DNA from: Desulfofundulus salinus
Lineage (GTDB): Bacteria; Bacillota; Desulfotomaculia; Desulfotomaculales; Desulfovirgulaceae
Direction: 5' to 3'
Length of the DNA: 64,000 nucleotides
NCBI RefSeq assembly: GCF_003627965.1
Contig: NZ_RBWE01000001.1
Location: 725,214-789,213, forward strand
The translations under genes were made by a program, and so were the position numbers. The notes beneath the pieces were generated by a model. It worked only from the letters and a program-made list of their open reading frames with translations. It was not told where the DNA came from and searched no databases. Every line of letters begins with the position of its first letter. Position 1 is the first letter of the stretch. Positions 1 through 8,404 of this stretch are shown here, one piece after another.

Positions 1-2
1 AC

Positions 3-274
3 CTCACGGCCCTGGCAATTTTCCTTTTCGCGCCCGTCATCCCGCAAGGGCTCGGCACTCTGCTGGTTCTCCCCTTGATGAACTGGGCCAGTAAAAAACG
101 GGCGCGCGACTTTTTCACCGTGCTGACCTACGTGCTGTCGCTGGGCGTGGCCATCGGAATACAGTTTCTTTTCCAGAAGAATCCTTTTTTCCACCAGTCC
201 AAAAATATCTCCGGCGGGAATGGAAACTGTTCATCAGAACGCCCGTCTACGTAATGAGGAGCGGTTGCATGTAA
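3..274 (+). pseudogene. Remnant of an ABC-2 type permease (left edge, frameshifted and truncated)
   Basis: The frame open from position 3 encodes hydrophobic segments (APVIPQGLGTLLVLPLMNW, then VLTYVLSLGVAIGIQFLFQ) of the kind found in large 12-TM ABC-2 permeases, and stops at 252-254. From about position 203 a different frame reads KYLRREWKLFIRTPVYVM, which looks like the natural continuation of this family (REWK...RTP motif), and stops at 272-274. A one-base change in the A5 run at 201-205 would join the two. Even after joining, the protein ends well before the family's normal C-terminus, so it appears to be a decayed gene. The family assignment rests on sequence style only, and the N-terminus lies outside the window. 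Confidence 0.5.
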
Positions 275-304
275 AACAGGGTTCGGGAAAGTCGGCCGGG
301 GAAC

Positions 305-1501
305 CTACTTTGTTTCTTTGCTGGCAAGTTCTTCCAGGGCTTTCCGGGGTTTGTCCCAACCGGGCAGGTAAATTAAGGCTTTCTGGAAGTATTCAGCGGC
401 CCTTTGGTTCTGTCCCAACCTGGCGTAGATCTCGCCTGCCTCGTAACAGGCTTCGCCCATCATGCGGGGGGAAAGATCGGCAGTTAAAAGACTTCGGATA
501 GCAGAACCCATACTGGCGGGTTTTTGCGGGTGGGGAAGCTTTTTCTCCCCTGCGGCGATGATGTCCTGGTAGATGGCGGTGGCCTCATGATAGCGTTCGA
601 GACCGGTTAACGCCCGCGCTTTAATCAGTTGAAAACCATATATAGAAGGGTAGATTACCTTGTCTGCAACCATCCCTTTTTCGGCTGCTTCCAGGGCCTG
701 CCGGTATTCCCTTACCTTAACCAGGGCGTCCGCCAGGTAGTACCAGTAAAAGCTGGCCTGCGGGTGTTCCCGCACCCTTTTCCGGTAGTACTCTACCACC
801 CTTGGGAAATAGGCGAGGTAAACGTCTTCAGCGGAGATCAAATTTTTCCCATCCCAGCGCAGTACATCTACGGCCATGGCGTCACCGGTGTCCTTGACCC
901 AGACGGCCAGTTCCTGCCGGCCGTCTTTACCTTTTTCACCGGCCAGGTCCTCCACTTCCAGGCGGTGGTAACCTGTGCCGGCAATTTTTTTCAGGTTTCC
1001 ATCCTGCCAGGCCAGGATGTCCAGGCCATTGCCCGCCGAGGCGCCGATGGCCCAGCCGATAAGCAATTCATCCCGCCCGTCGCCGGTAATGTCGGCCAGT
1101 TGCAGCCGTTCCAAACTATATCCGCCTTCCTCCTGCCACAACTTTGCCCACTTACCGTTCTTTATTTCCTCCAGAACCAGGACACCTGCACTGCCCTGGC
1201 TCGTGCGGTAACCGGCAATAATTTCCGGTTGCCCGTCATGGTTTAAGTCGCCGGTTTGAATTAATTCCCGGGTGCTTTGGGCCACCTCCCCTGCCGGTTC
1301 CGGGGCTAAAAGGTGTGCACCGGCAGGTAAGAAGGTCTGCACAATCTTTAGCAGCTCGTTCTGATTACCCGCCTTTCTTCCGGCGGCAGTGCTGGCGCCT
1401 GTTCCCGGGGGCTTAATCAATGCTCCGGGCGTGGGGAACTGGGCGCAGGCGCTGATGATTATGCTTCCCGCAATGAGCACGGGCACAAGTTTTTTACGCA
1501 T
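305..1501 (-). CDS. Lipoprotein with FG-GAP/VCBS-like repeats and C-terminal TPR
   Basis: The N-terminus MRKKLVPVLIAGSIIISAC is a lipoprotein signal with a Cys lipobox, so export and membrane anchoring outside the cell are expected. The middle carries Asp-rich repeats (DLNHDGQPEIIAGY, DITGDGRDELLIGW) typical of calcium-binding FG-GAP/VCBS units. The last ~170 residues form TPR-like helical pairs (ALEAAEKGM, RAAEYFQKALIYLPG). The start is set at 1501 because AAAAGG lies about nine bases upstream; an ATG three codons earlier touches that site directly. The gene stands alone on this strand. Its substrate is unknown; a surface scaffold or sensor role is an inference. Confidence 0.75.
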   Translation of the reverse strand: MRKKLVPVLIAGSIIISACAQFPTPGALIKPPGTGASTAAGRKAGNQNELLKIVQTFLPAGAHLLAPEPAGEVAQSTRELIQTGDLNHDGQPEIIAGYRTSQGSAGVLVLEEIKNGKWAKLWQEEGGYSLERLQLADITGDGRDELLIGWAIGASAGNGLDILAWQDGNLKKIAGTGYHRLEVEDLAGEKGKDGRQELAVWVKDTGDAMAVDVLRWDGKNLISAEDVYLAYFPRVVEYYRKRVREHPQASFYWYYLADALVKVREYRQALEAAEKGMVADKVIYPSIYGFQLIKARALTGLERYHEATAIYQDIIAAGEKKLPHPQKPASMGSAIRSLLTADLSPRMMGEACYEAGEIYARLGQNQRAAEYFQKALIYLPGWDKPRKALEELASKETK

Positions 1502-1825
1502 GGCCACCATCCTTTTGCCGCTGTTGTAAAAAAAGGGCCTTTTAGCGCAAGTTTATCAGATCTTTAAACCGGAGTGGTTACAAAAAGGTTACAGAACTAA
1601 CCTGTTATATGCGGTTTTTCTAAAGGCAGGGAAACGTAAACCGTTGTTCCGACACCCGTATTCTTTGTGCGGGTTTTTGGACTTCATCCCTCTATATTCA
1701 GGACGGATTGACCCTGCAAAAAGTTCCCCAAAAACAAAAAAATAACCCCTGGTGGGAACCAAATGGGCCTGCCCGTCGTCATATTAAGGTAAAGAAGAAA
1801 GCATCTCAAAGTAAAGGATGATTTT
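1502..1825. other. Intergenic region, divergent promoters presumed
   Basis: This 324-base gap separates the divergent lipoprotein and MoxR genes. The only structure noted is a weak hairpin, ACCCG (1654-1658) with CGGGT (1670-1674) followed by a short T run, which could be a terminator. An A-rich stretch lies at about 1715-1745. No gene was found, and no convincing sigma-A promoter could be picked by eye. Confidence 0.4.
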
Positions 1826-2884
1826 ATGGCCGTAAACAATAAAGAAAGGGACTATGGACCGGCAGGTACAGGGGGCGCCGGCCTTCCGGCACCGGAAGGC
1901 GCGGAGATTACCCGCCGTTTACATGAGGTTACCCGCCGGCTGGGTGAAGTGCAGGAAGCCATCGGACGGGTGATTGTGGGGCAGCAGGAGGTGGTCCACC
2001 AGGTATTGATTGCCCTTCTGGCCGGGGGACACGTGCTCCTGGAAGGCATACCGGGTTTGGGTAAGACGGTGCTGGTGCGGACCATCGGCCAGGTGACCGG
2101 TCTTACCTTCCGGCGCATCCAGTTCACTCCCGACCTGATGCCGGCGGACATCACCGGCACCATGGTCTTTGAGGAGCGGGGTAGCGGCGGGCCTTTTCGT
2201 TTTGTGCCCGGACCAATCTTCGCCAACATTGTGCTGGCCGATGAAATAAACCGGGCTACTCCCAAAACCCAGAGCGCGTTACTGGAAGCCATGCAGGAAC
2301 GCACGGTAACCGTGGGGGGGACGAGCTATCCCCTGCCCAATCCTTTCTTTGTACTGGCCACCCAGAACCCGCTGGAGATGGAGGGAACCTATCCCCTCCC
2401 TGAAGCCCAGCTGGACCGGTTTTTATTTAAAGTTAACGTACCCTACCCCACGGCCGAAGAGCTGGCGGTCATTGCCGCCCGGACCACCGGTGCCGTGGAG
2501 CCCCCGGTACCGGCGCTGCTTGAGCCCCACGAACTCCTGGAGTGGCTGGGGCTGGTACGGCACGTGGTGGTGGTTGAAGACATAATGAACTACGCGGTGC
2601 GACTGGTGCTGGCAACCCAACCCGAAAACCCCCACGCCCCCGAGCGGGTGCGCCGTTATGTCCGGTACGGTTCCAGTCCCCGGGGGTTGCAGGCCTTGAT
2701 CCTGGGAGCCCGGGCCGAGGCCCTGCGGGACGGTCGCCCCCAGGTGGTTTACCGGGATGTACAGCGGGTGGCACCGGCCGCCCTGCGCCACCGTTTGATC
2801 CTGGGCTTCGAAGCGGCCGCGGAAGGAGTTACGGCCGATGACCTGGTTGTCGAGATACTGGCTACGGTGCCGGCGATATCGTGA
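1826..2884 (+). CDS. MoxR-family AAA+ ATPase
   Basis: A 352-residue AAA+ chaperone-like ATPase. Walker A is GIPGLGKT at residues 74-81, and Walker B with its flanks is IVLADEINRA. The segment TPKTQSALLEAMQERTVTVGG and the sensor-1 stretch FFVLATQNPLEMEGTYPLPEAQ are hallmarks of MoxR/RavA. MoxR proteins are thought to mature or insert partner VWA-domain proteins, and the next three genes are exactly such partners (DUF58, VWA, VWA). The ATG at 1826 has AAAGGATG upstream. It opens an operon running to about 7130, and the next gene starts 21 bases downstream. The biological target of this cassette is unknown. Confidence 0.93.
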   Translation: MAVNNKERDYGPAGTGGAGLPAPEGAEITRRLHEVTRRLGEVQEAIGRVIVGQQEVVHQVLIALLAGGHVLLEGIPGLGKTVLVRTIGQVTGLTFRRIQFTPDLMPADITGTMVFEERGSGGPFRFVPGPIFANIVLADEINRATPKTQSALLEAMQERTVTVGGTSYPLPNPFFVLATQNPLEMEGTYPLPEAQLDRFLFKVNVPYPTAEELAVIAARTTGAVEPPVPALLEPHELLEWLGLVRHVVVVEDIMNYAVRLVLATQPENPHAPERVRRYVRYGSSPRGLQALILGARAEALRDGRPQVVYRDVQRVAPAALRHRLILGFEAAAEGVTADDLVVEILATVPAIS

Positions 2885-2905
2885 CGTTATAATGGCGGAG
2901 GATTT

Positions 2906-3802
2906 ATGAAATTCCAAAATCATTCTCATAACCCTGACCCGGCTCCCGGCAGGTACTTGCTAGAGCCCGGCCTGGTGGCCCGCCTGGAAGGCTACCGCCT
3001 GGTGCGTTACCGCCCCGCCGGGGGTGAACCCGGCGGGGGCCGGCGTTCCCACCGTAAGGGGGGCGCGGTGGAATTTGCCGACTACCGCCAGTATACGCCC
3101 GGAGACGAACCCCGCCGGGTGGACTGGAAGGCCTATGCCCGGCTGGGTCGATTGTACGTCAAGGAGTTTCTTGATGAGCGGCAGGACTGCGTCCTGCTGC
3201 TGGTGGATACCAGTGCCTCCATGGATTACGGCGGGGAGGCCCACAAAGGGCGCTGCGCCCTGCGGGTGGCTGCCGGGCTGGGGATATGCGCCCTGGCGGG
3301 CCATGACCGTTTGGCCGCCGCGGCCGGTGGGAGCCAAACAGCCCTCTTAGCCCCTCTGGGAGGGCGGGGGAGTATTTTTCGCCTGCTGCAGTTTCTGGAG
3401 GGATTGACTTTTGGAGGCGTTTCCGACCTGGCCGGGGACCTGCGTGCCGCTTTAGCCATGGCACCCCGTACGGGCAGCCTGTACGTTTTTTCCGACCTGC
3501 TGGATCTGGAGAAGGTGGAAAAGACCCTGCGCCTGGCTGCGGGTTACGGTTTGGAAACGACGCTCCTGCACATCATGGCACCCCAGGAGCGGCAGCCAGT
3601 TTTGGAAGGGGAATGGGCGCTGGTGGATGCCGAGAGCGGGGACCGGGTGGAAATATCCGTAACCCCCGCGTTGCTCCTGGCATACCGGCGGCGCCTGGAA
3701 AACCATATGGGGCAACTGGACGACCTGTGCCGGCGCTGGGGAGCCCGGCGGGTGATGGTGGACAGCGGTGAGAGGCCGCCGGCACCTTCTTCATTACCTT
3801 GA
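2906..3802 (+). CDS. DUF58 domain protein (VWA-like)
   Basis: A 298-residue soluble protein with the DUF58 signature DEPRRVDWKAYARLGRLYVKEF near residue 75, followed by a VWA-like core beginning LLLVDTSASMDYG, with a complete DxSxS metal site. DUF58 proteins commonly travel with MoxR and BatA-like proteins. The ATG at 2906 follows a GGAGG ideally spaced, 21 bases after moxR, so co-transcription is very likely. The MIDAS residues D and S-x-S suggest divalent-metal-dependent protein binding. No signal peptide or membrane segment is evident. The molecular function is otherwise uncharacterised. Confidence 0.9.
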   Translation: MKFQNHSHNPDPAPGRYLLEPGLVARLEGYRLVRYRPAGGEPGGGRRSHRKGGAVEFADYRQYTPGDEPRRVDWKAYARLGRLYVKEFLDERQDCVLLLVDTSASMDYGGEAHKGRCALRVAAGLGICALAGHDRLAAAAGGSQTALLAPLGGRGSIFRLLQFLEGLTFGGVSDLAGDLRAALAMAPRTGSLYVFSDLLDLEKVEKTLRLAAGYGLETTLLHIMAPQERQPVLEGEWALVDAESGDRVEISVTPALLLAYRRRLENHMGQLDDLCRRWGARRVMVDSGERPPAPSSLP

Positions 3803-3969
3803 CCCGGGCAGGGGTATTGCACCCGCGATCAAGCAGTAGGGAATGCCTGCCGTAGCAAGCAATGTACTAACTTTGGTTGGCGGATCGGTCATGTTAATCT
3901 ACTCCCTGCCGGAGCTTTTGGGTTATCCGGGATATTTTCTGCAGACGGTTGAAACCGGAGGCGATTTGT

Positions 3970-5892
3970 TTGAGCTTTTTACACCCCCTTTTCCTGTGGG
4001 TGGGCCTGACTTTGCCGGCCATAGTGGCCCTGTACATATTGCGACCCCGGCGCAGGGAAATGATTGTTCCCAGCACCCTTTTCTGGCAGGCAGCGCCGTC
4101 CAGTATAGAGGCCAGCCGCCCCTGGCAGCGGCTGAAACCCCGGTTGTTATTGTGGCTGCAGCTGCTGGCGGCCGCATCCCTGACCCTGGGGGCTGCAGCG
4201 CCGGTGTGGTACTGGGGTTCACCTTCCAAAAGCGTCATAGTACTTCTTGATGCCTCGGCCAGTATGAACGCTACCGATTTAGGGCAGACCCGCTTTTCCC
4301 GGGCATTGCGGGAAGTGGAGGCCCTGGCCGATAGCCTGGAGAAGGGGGCTACCATGACGGTTATTGCCTTTGACCGGCAGCCCCGGATGGTGGTGCGTGA
4401 GGCTGCCGATTCCCGGCAGGTGCACCGGGCGCTGCAGGGGCTCAAGCCGTCCTGTTATCCGGGGGACCTGGGGCCGGCCCTTTCCCTGGCCCGGGCACTG
4501 GGCCGCCAGCAGGACCGGCCCCGGATAGTCCTGGTGAGTGACGGCGGTCTGGCTCCGGTGGACAATGCCGGGGATCTGGAACTGGTCACCGTGGGTAAGG
4601 ATGGGGCGGCCAATGTGGCCCTGGCCGGTTTGCAGCTTCGCCCGGCCGGAGAAGGCCAGGCAGCCCAGGTAACGGTTGTTAACCATGGCGGGCGGGCGGC
4701 TTCCGGCCAGGTTTACCTGAGTGCAGGCCGCCAGGAAATGCAGGCCCGGAAATGGCACCTGGGGCCGGGGGAAAGCACCCACCTGCTGTGGCCCGATTTA
4801 CCTGCCGGGGTGCCGGTGGCGGCACGCCTGGCCGTAGATGATGCCGGGATGGATCACCTGGCCCTGGACAACCAGGCCTGGGCGGTGCCCGAAAACAAAC
4901 ACCGCGTGCGGGTTTTGCTGGTCAGCCGGGGAAATATCTTCCTGGAACGGGCGCTGGGTGTATTGCCGGGCGTTGAGGTATATAAATGCACCCCTCAAGA
5001 ATACCCATCCCTTTTGGGCGGAGCTTACAACTACGAGATTACCGTGCTGGACGGCCTTAATTCCCCCTTGCCGCCGGGGGCGGCGCTTTTTGTAAATCCC
5101 CCGGCGGGGGAGGTGGCCGGATTAAAAGTGGGTGGCAAATTTCATCCTCCGGCTCTGGCGGGAATGGAAGGAAGTGCCATCCTCCACTATGTGGATCTTT
5201 CCCAGGTGCATATTGCCTCTGCCCGCGACCTGGAACCGGGCAGCGGCTGGGCCGCCGACGTAAAGGCGGCCGGGAAAACGGTGCTGGCCCACGGTCAGGG
5301 GCAGGGAAAACGCCTGGTGGTCTGGGGATTTGATTTGCATGATTCCGATCTCCCCCTGCGTCCGGCCTTTCCCGTTCTCCTGCATAACACGATGGCCTGG
5401 CTGGCACCTCCTGACCTGGAGCTGCCGGCACAGGTTTACCCGGGTCAGGAGGTAGAGGTGGCCGCTTTACCTCTGGCCCGGGGTATAGAGGTGGAGCCGG
5501 TTTCACCGGAAGCAGTTTTTTTCCGGGGAGCTTCCCTTTCCAGTGTTCCCAATGAGAACAATTTAGATGATGGCAAGCCTGGTGCTCGGGTGGTGCTTGC
5601 CCCACCCTTCCCGCCTGCTCCCTGGATTCCCTCTGCGCCGGGCCTGTACCGCATCGTGGAAAGCTGCGGGGATGGGGATTATCCCGGCCACCAGATCAGC
5701 CGTCTGGTGGCCGTAAACGGATACCATCCCCGGGAATCGGATCTGCGCGTGCGGGACCCCCGTTCCCAGCAGGGGGAGGAGGTAACCTCCACCGCCCCGC
5801 GGCCCCGGCCCCGATCCCTGGCGGGCTTGTTGAGTGCTCTGGCCCTGGCGGTGGTGCTGGTGGAGTGGGGGGTGGCCAGCCGTGGGCATTAG
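3970..5892 (+). CDS. BatA-like membrane protein with VWA domain
   Basis: About 640 residues. The N-terminus LSFLHPLFLWVGLTLPAIV is the classic aerotolerance/BatA opening with a transmembrane helix, then the basic LRPRRRE and a second helix near residues 60-85. A VWA domain begins VIVLLDASASMNATD with an intact DxSxS. The rest is a long beta-rich extracytoplasmic part, and a final helix (residues ~615-635) precedes the stop. The start is placed at TTG 3970 because GGAGG (3957-3961) sits eight bases before it and the family motif begins there; an upstream TTG at 3949 lacks this. It overlaps the next VWA gene by 11 bases, implying translational coupling. Confidence 0.85.
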   Translation: MSFLHPLFLWVGLTLPAIVALYILRPRRREMIVPSTLFWQAAPSSIEASRPWQRLKPRLLLWLQLLAAASLTLGAAAPVWYWGSPSKSVIVLLDASASMNATDLGQTRFSRALREVEALADSLEKGATMTVIAFDRQPRMVVREAADSRQVHRALQGLKPSCYPGDLGPALSLARALGRQQDRPRIVLVSDGGLAPVDNAGDLELVTVGKDGAANVALAGLQLRPAGEGQAAQVTVVNHGGRAASGQVYLSAGRQEMQARKWHLGPGESTHLLWPDLPAGVPVAARLAVDDAGMDHLALDNQAWAVPENKHRVRVLLVSRGNIFLERALGVLPGVEVYKCTPQEYPSLLGGAYNYEITVLDGLNSPLPPGAALFVNPPAGEVAGLKVGGKFHPPALAGMEGSAILHYVDLSQVHIASARDLEPGSGWAADVKAAGKTVLAHGQGQGKRLVVWGFDLHDSDLPLRPAFPVLLHNTMAWLAPPDLELPAQVYPGQEVEVAALPLARGIEVEPVSPEAVFFRGASLSSVPNENNLDDGKPGARVVLAPPFPPAPWIPSAPGLYRIVESCGDGDYPGHQISRLVAVNGYHPRESDLRVRDPRSQQGEEVTSTAPRPRPRSLAGLLSALALAVVLVEWGVASRGH

Positions 5893-7132
5893 TTTTACCG
5901 AACCTTTATGGTGGCTGGCCCTGCCGGTAATTCTGGCCGCCGCCTGGTACCTGCGCCTGCCCTGGCTGCAGATGGCCCGGCTGGCCGGACGGGGGCCCTG
6001 GCGGCGGGAAATTTTCCGGGTCGCTTTTCGTTTTGCCATCCTGATCCTCCTTGTGGCCGTGCTGGCGGGGCCGCACCTGGTTATGCCGGTGCAGCGGCAG
6101 GCGGTAATTATGGCCCTGGACGCTTCGGCCAGCGTGGGGCCGGCCAGAAGCCAGGGAGAACAGTGGATCCGGGAAGCGCTGGAGGCCAGGCCGGCTTCCG
6201 CCCTGGCCGGCGTGGTTGCCTTTGGCCAGCGGGCACTGGTGGAAGAACCCCCGGGACTCCGGCCGGTGTTTCACCAGCTGGGGACCGATCCCGGCGTGGC
6301 GGGCAGCCGGGTGGGAGAAGCCCTGCGCCTGGCCGGGGCCCTTTTCCCCGAAGATGCCCGGCGGCGGGTGGTATTGTTGTCCGACGGGCGGGATACCGGG
6401 GGTGATGCCGTGGCGGCGGCCCGCCAGCTGCGGGAAGAAGGAGTGCGGGTGGATGTGGTGCCTCTGGGAGGTCCTGCCGGTCCGGACGTGCGTGTGGAAG
6501 CTTTAAAAGTCCCTCTCCGGGCCCGGGTGGGCGAAAAGACGGCCCTGGAAGTGGTGGTTACTGCCAACAGGGACACCCGGGCCACCCTTTATATAGACCG
6601 GGACGGGATGATGGTGGCCTCCCGGGAGGTGCAGCTGCGGGCGGGGGAAAACCGCATCAGCCTCTCCGTTGATGCGGGCAGTGCCGGCCTGCACAGCTAC
6701 CATGCCCGCCTGGTGGCCGCCGATCCCGCCCGGGATGTTTTTACGGCCAATAACCGGGCCGGTGCGGTGCAACAGGTTAGTGGGCCGCCCCACGTCCTGG
6801 TGGTGAGCCCTGATATAAAAGAGACTGTTACCCTGGTCCGCTCGCTGCGCAGCGCCGGAAAAGTAGAGGTTACGGTGGTAACCCCGGAAAGCGTGCCCGG
6901 GGGATTGGCCGCCTGGGCCCGTTACCAGGCGGTGTTTCTGGTTGACGTGCCTGCTTTCAGTCTGGGAGAAAAAACCATGCAGGAGATTGAAACCTATGTG
7001 CGGGACGGGGGTGGCGGCCTGGTTATGGTGGGCGGACCCGACTCCTATGGTCCCGGCGGTTACGCCGGTACCCCGGTGGAACGGGCGCTGCCCGTGGAAA
7101 GAAATGTTCGTTCACGGCAAAACTGCGGGTAG
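5882..7132 (+). pseudogene. VWA membrane protein, C-terminally truncated
   Basis: It opens with VGISFTEPLWWLALPVILAA (GTG 5882, overlapping the previous stop) and a second helix near residues 50-64, then a VWA domain with DASAS at 80-84 and VVLLSDGRDTGGDAV. It continues through the start of a glutamine-amidotransferase-like fold (RDGGGGLVMVGGPDSYGPGG). Relatives are usually 800-900 residues with a second VWA segment and further membrane helices. Here the frame ends at residue 416 with an atypical tail (RNVRSRQNCG). A Lys/Arg-rich tail resembling the family's natural C-terminus lies downstream in another frame (to 7481). An internal deletion with frameshift is the simplest reading. The N-terminal half could still be made. 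Confidence 0.65.
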
Positions 7133-7481
7133 CCATAACCGTTTCCCTGGTAAATATGGCCGGAATGGTTCCGGCATCGGCAGTGGCGTAAAAACGCCTG
7201 CTCCCGCCTGGACCGGCCGCACCCTGGCCACTATAGAAAAGCTGGGTTTCCGGGTCGGCAGGAGGGGTAGGACGGTTACCGGTAGTCAAACAGACGGTGG
7301 CGGAAAGGCAGGAAGTGAAGCGGCAGAAACACACCCGGTGGCGGGCAGGGCAGGCGGTGGGGAGGAAACCGGTTCGCTTCAAGAACAAAGAGCCGGCCGG
7401 GGTGCCGGACCTGTCCAACCAGATTCACCACAAGACACCGCCGCCAGGCTCCTGGCCGCCAAACGCCGGAGAAAAAGTTAG
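7133..7481 (+). pseudogene. Displaced C-terminal tail of the preceding VWA gene
   Basis: In the frame ending at the TAG of 7479-7481, the translation is low-complexity and Gly/Ala-rich and finishes DTAARLLAAKRRRKS, a basic end that fits the C-terminus of VWA membrane proteins of this type. It is out of frame with the truncated gene ending at 7132, and no start site or RBS is visible. It is therefore interpreted as leftover sequence after an internal deletion of the VWA gene. The segment between about 7100 and 7190 matches nothing recognisable. Confidence 0.4.
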
Positions 7482-7502
7482 GCTGGGTGAGAAATACATG
7501 GG

Positions 7503-8387
7503 CTATTTCAGCTCCGCCAGCCCCTGCGCCAGGGTCCTGGGTTTAAACCCGAAATGTTTTTCTACTGCATCCAGGTCGGTCACATTGTCCAGCTCCATTT
7601 GCTTTAACTCTACGGAAGTTACCGGCGGATCGGGCAGCAGGCGCTCCATCACCGGGACCACAAGGCGCATCAGGGTCAGGGGGACGGGCAGTTTGACCCG
7701 CCGCCGGCCCTGGCTGGCCAGCCAGATATCCAGCATCTGGCCGTAGGTCAGGTGCTCCGGCCCGCCGATTTCGTAGGTTTGTCCTATAGACGCCGGGTTG
7801 TTTAGAGCAAGGACGACGCAGCAGGCCAGGTCTTCGGCAGCCAGGGGTTGAAAGCGGGAGGATGCGGCGGGGACCGGAGCAAAGGGTGGAGGGCTCATCC
7901 TTAAGGACTGGTCCATGCGGTCAAAAAAGCCGAAGCCCCGGCCGTAGAGCACTGAAGGACGGAAGATGGTCCAGGCCAGGCTGCTCCGGCGCACGGCTTC
8001 TTCACCCAGCCACTTGGAATAGGCGTAGCGGTAGGCCGGGTCCGGGCGCACACCCAGGGCACTCATATGGACGAAACGCCGGCAGCCGGCCCTTTCGGCG
8101 GCGGCAACCATGTTGCGCGTGCCCTGGACGTTGATGCTCTCAAAGGTAACCGGTCCCTTTTCCCGGATTACCGCCACCAGATGGACCACTGCCTCAGCGC
8201 CGCGGCAGGCTTCATCCAGGGAAGCCGGGCCGGTAACGTCTCCAGTGTAGAACTCGGGCTCGTTACCCAGCAGGGTGCGGGCCTTTTCCCTGTCCCTCAC
8301 CAGGCAGCGCACCCGGTAACCCGCCTGCAACAGTGCCGGGACAATGTGCCGGCCCACCAGCCCGGTAGCTCCGGTAACCAGAATCAT
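7503..8387 (-). CDS. NAD(P)-binding epimerase-like protein (NDUFA9/NmrA-type atypical SDR)
   Basis: A 294-residue Rossmann protein beginning MILVTGATGLVGRHIVPALL with the TGATGxxG dinucleotide-binding loop. YAYSKWLGEEAVR gives a Tyr-x-x-x-Lys pair, followed by FRPSVLYGRGFGF, the pattern of complex I NDUFA9-like atypical short-chain dehydrogenases. These bind NAD(P)H or sugar nucleotides; the substrate cannot be read from the sequence. The start at 8387 is chosen because GGAGGT lies seven bases upstream; upstream in-frame ATGs lack a site. It begins 17 bases after the Cas3-like gene on the same strand, so the two are probably co-transcribed, an unusual pairing. Confidence 0.82.
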   Translation of the reverse strand: MILVTGATGLVGRHIVPALLQAGYRVRCLVRDREKARTLLGNEPEFYTGDVTGPASLDEACRGAEAVVHLVAVIREKGPVTFESINVQGTRNMVAAAERAGCRRFVHMSALGVRPDPAYRYAYSKWLGEEAVRRSSLAWTIFRPSVLYGRGFGFFDRMDQSLRMSPPPFAPVPAASSRFQPLAAEDLACCVVLALNNPASIGQTYEIGGPEHLTYGQMLDIWLASQGRRRVKLPVPLTLMRLVVPVMERLLPDPPVTSVELKQMELDNVTDLDAVEKHFGFKPRTLAQGLAELK

Positions 8388-8404
8388 ATGCTGCACCTCC
8401 ATAA

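Noticed and set aside
629..1246. 205-residue frame opposite the lipoprotein
   Set aside because: The lipoprotein on the other strand has a signal peptide, repeats and TPRs; this frame has none.
3843..4250. 135-residue frame overlapping the start of the BatA-like gene
   Set aside because: The overlapping frame has the conserved BatA opening and GGAGG; this one has no recognisable features.
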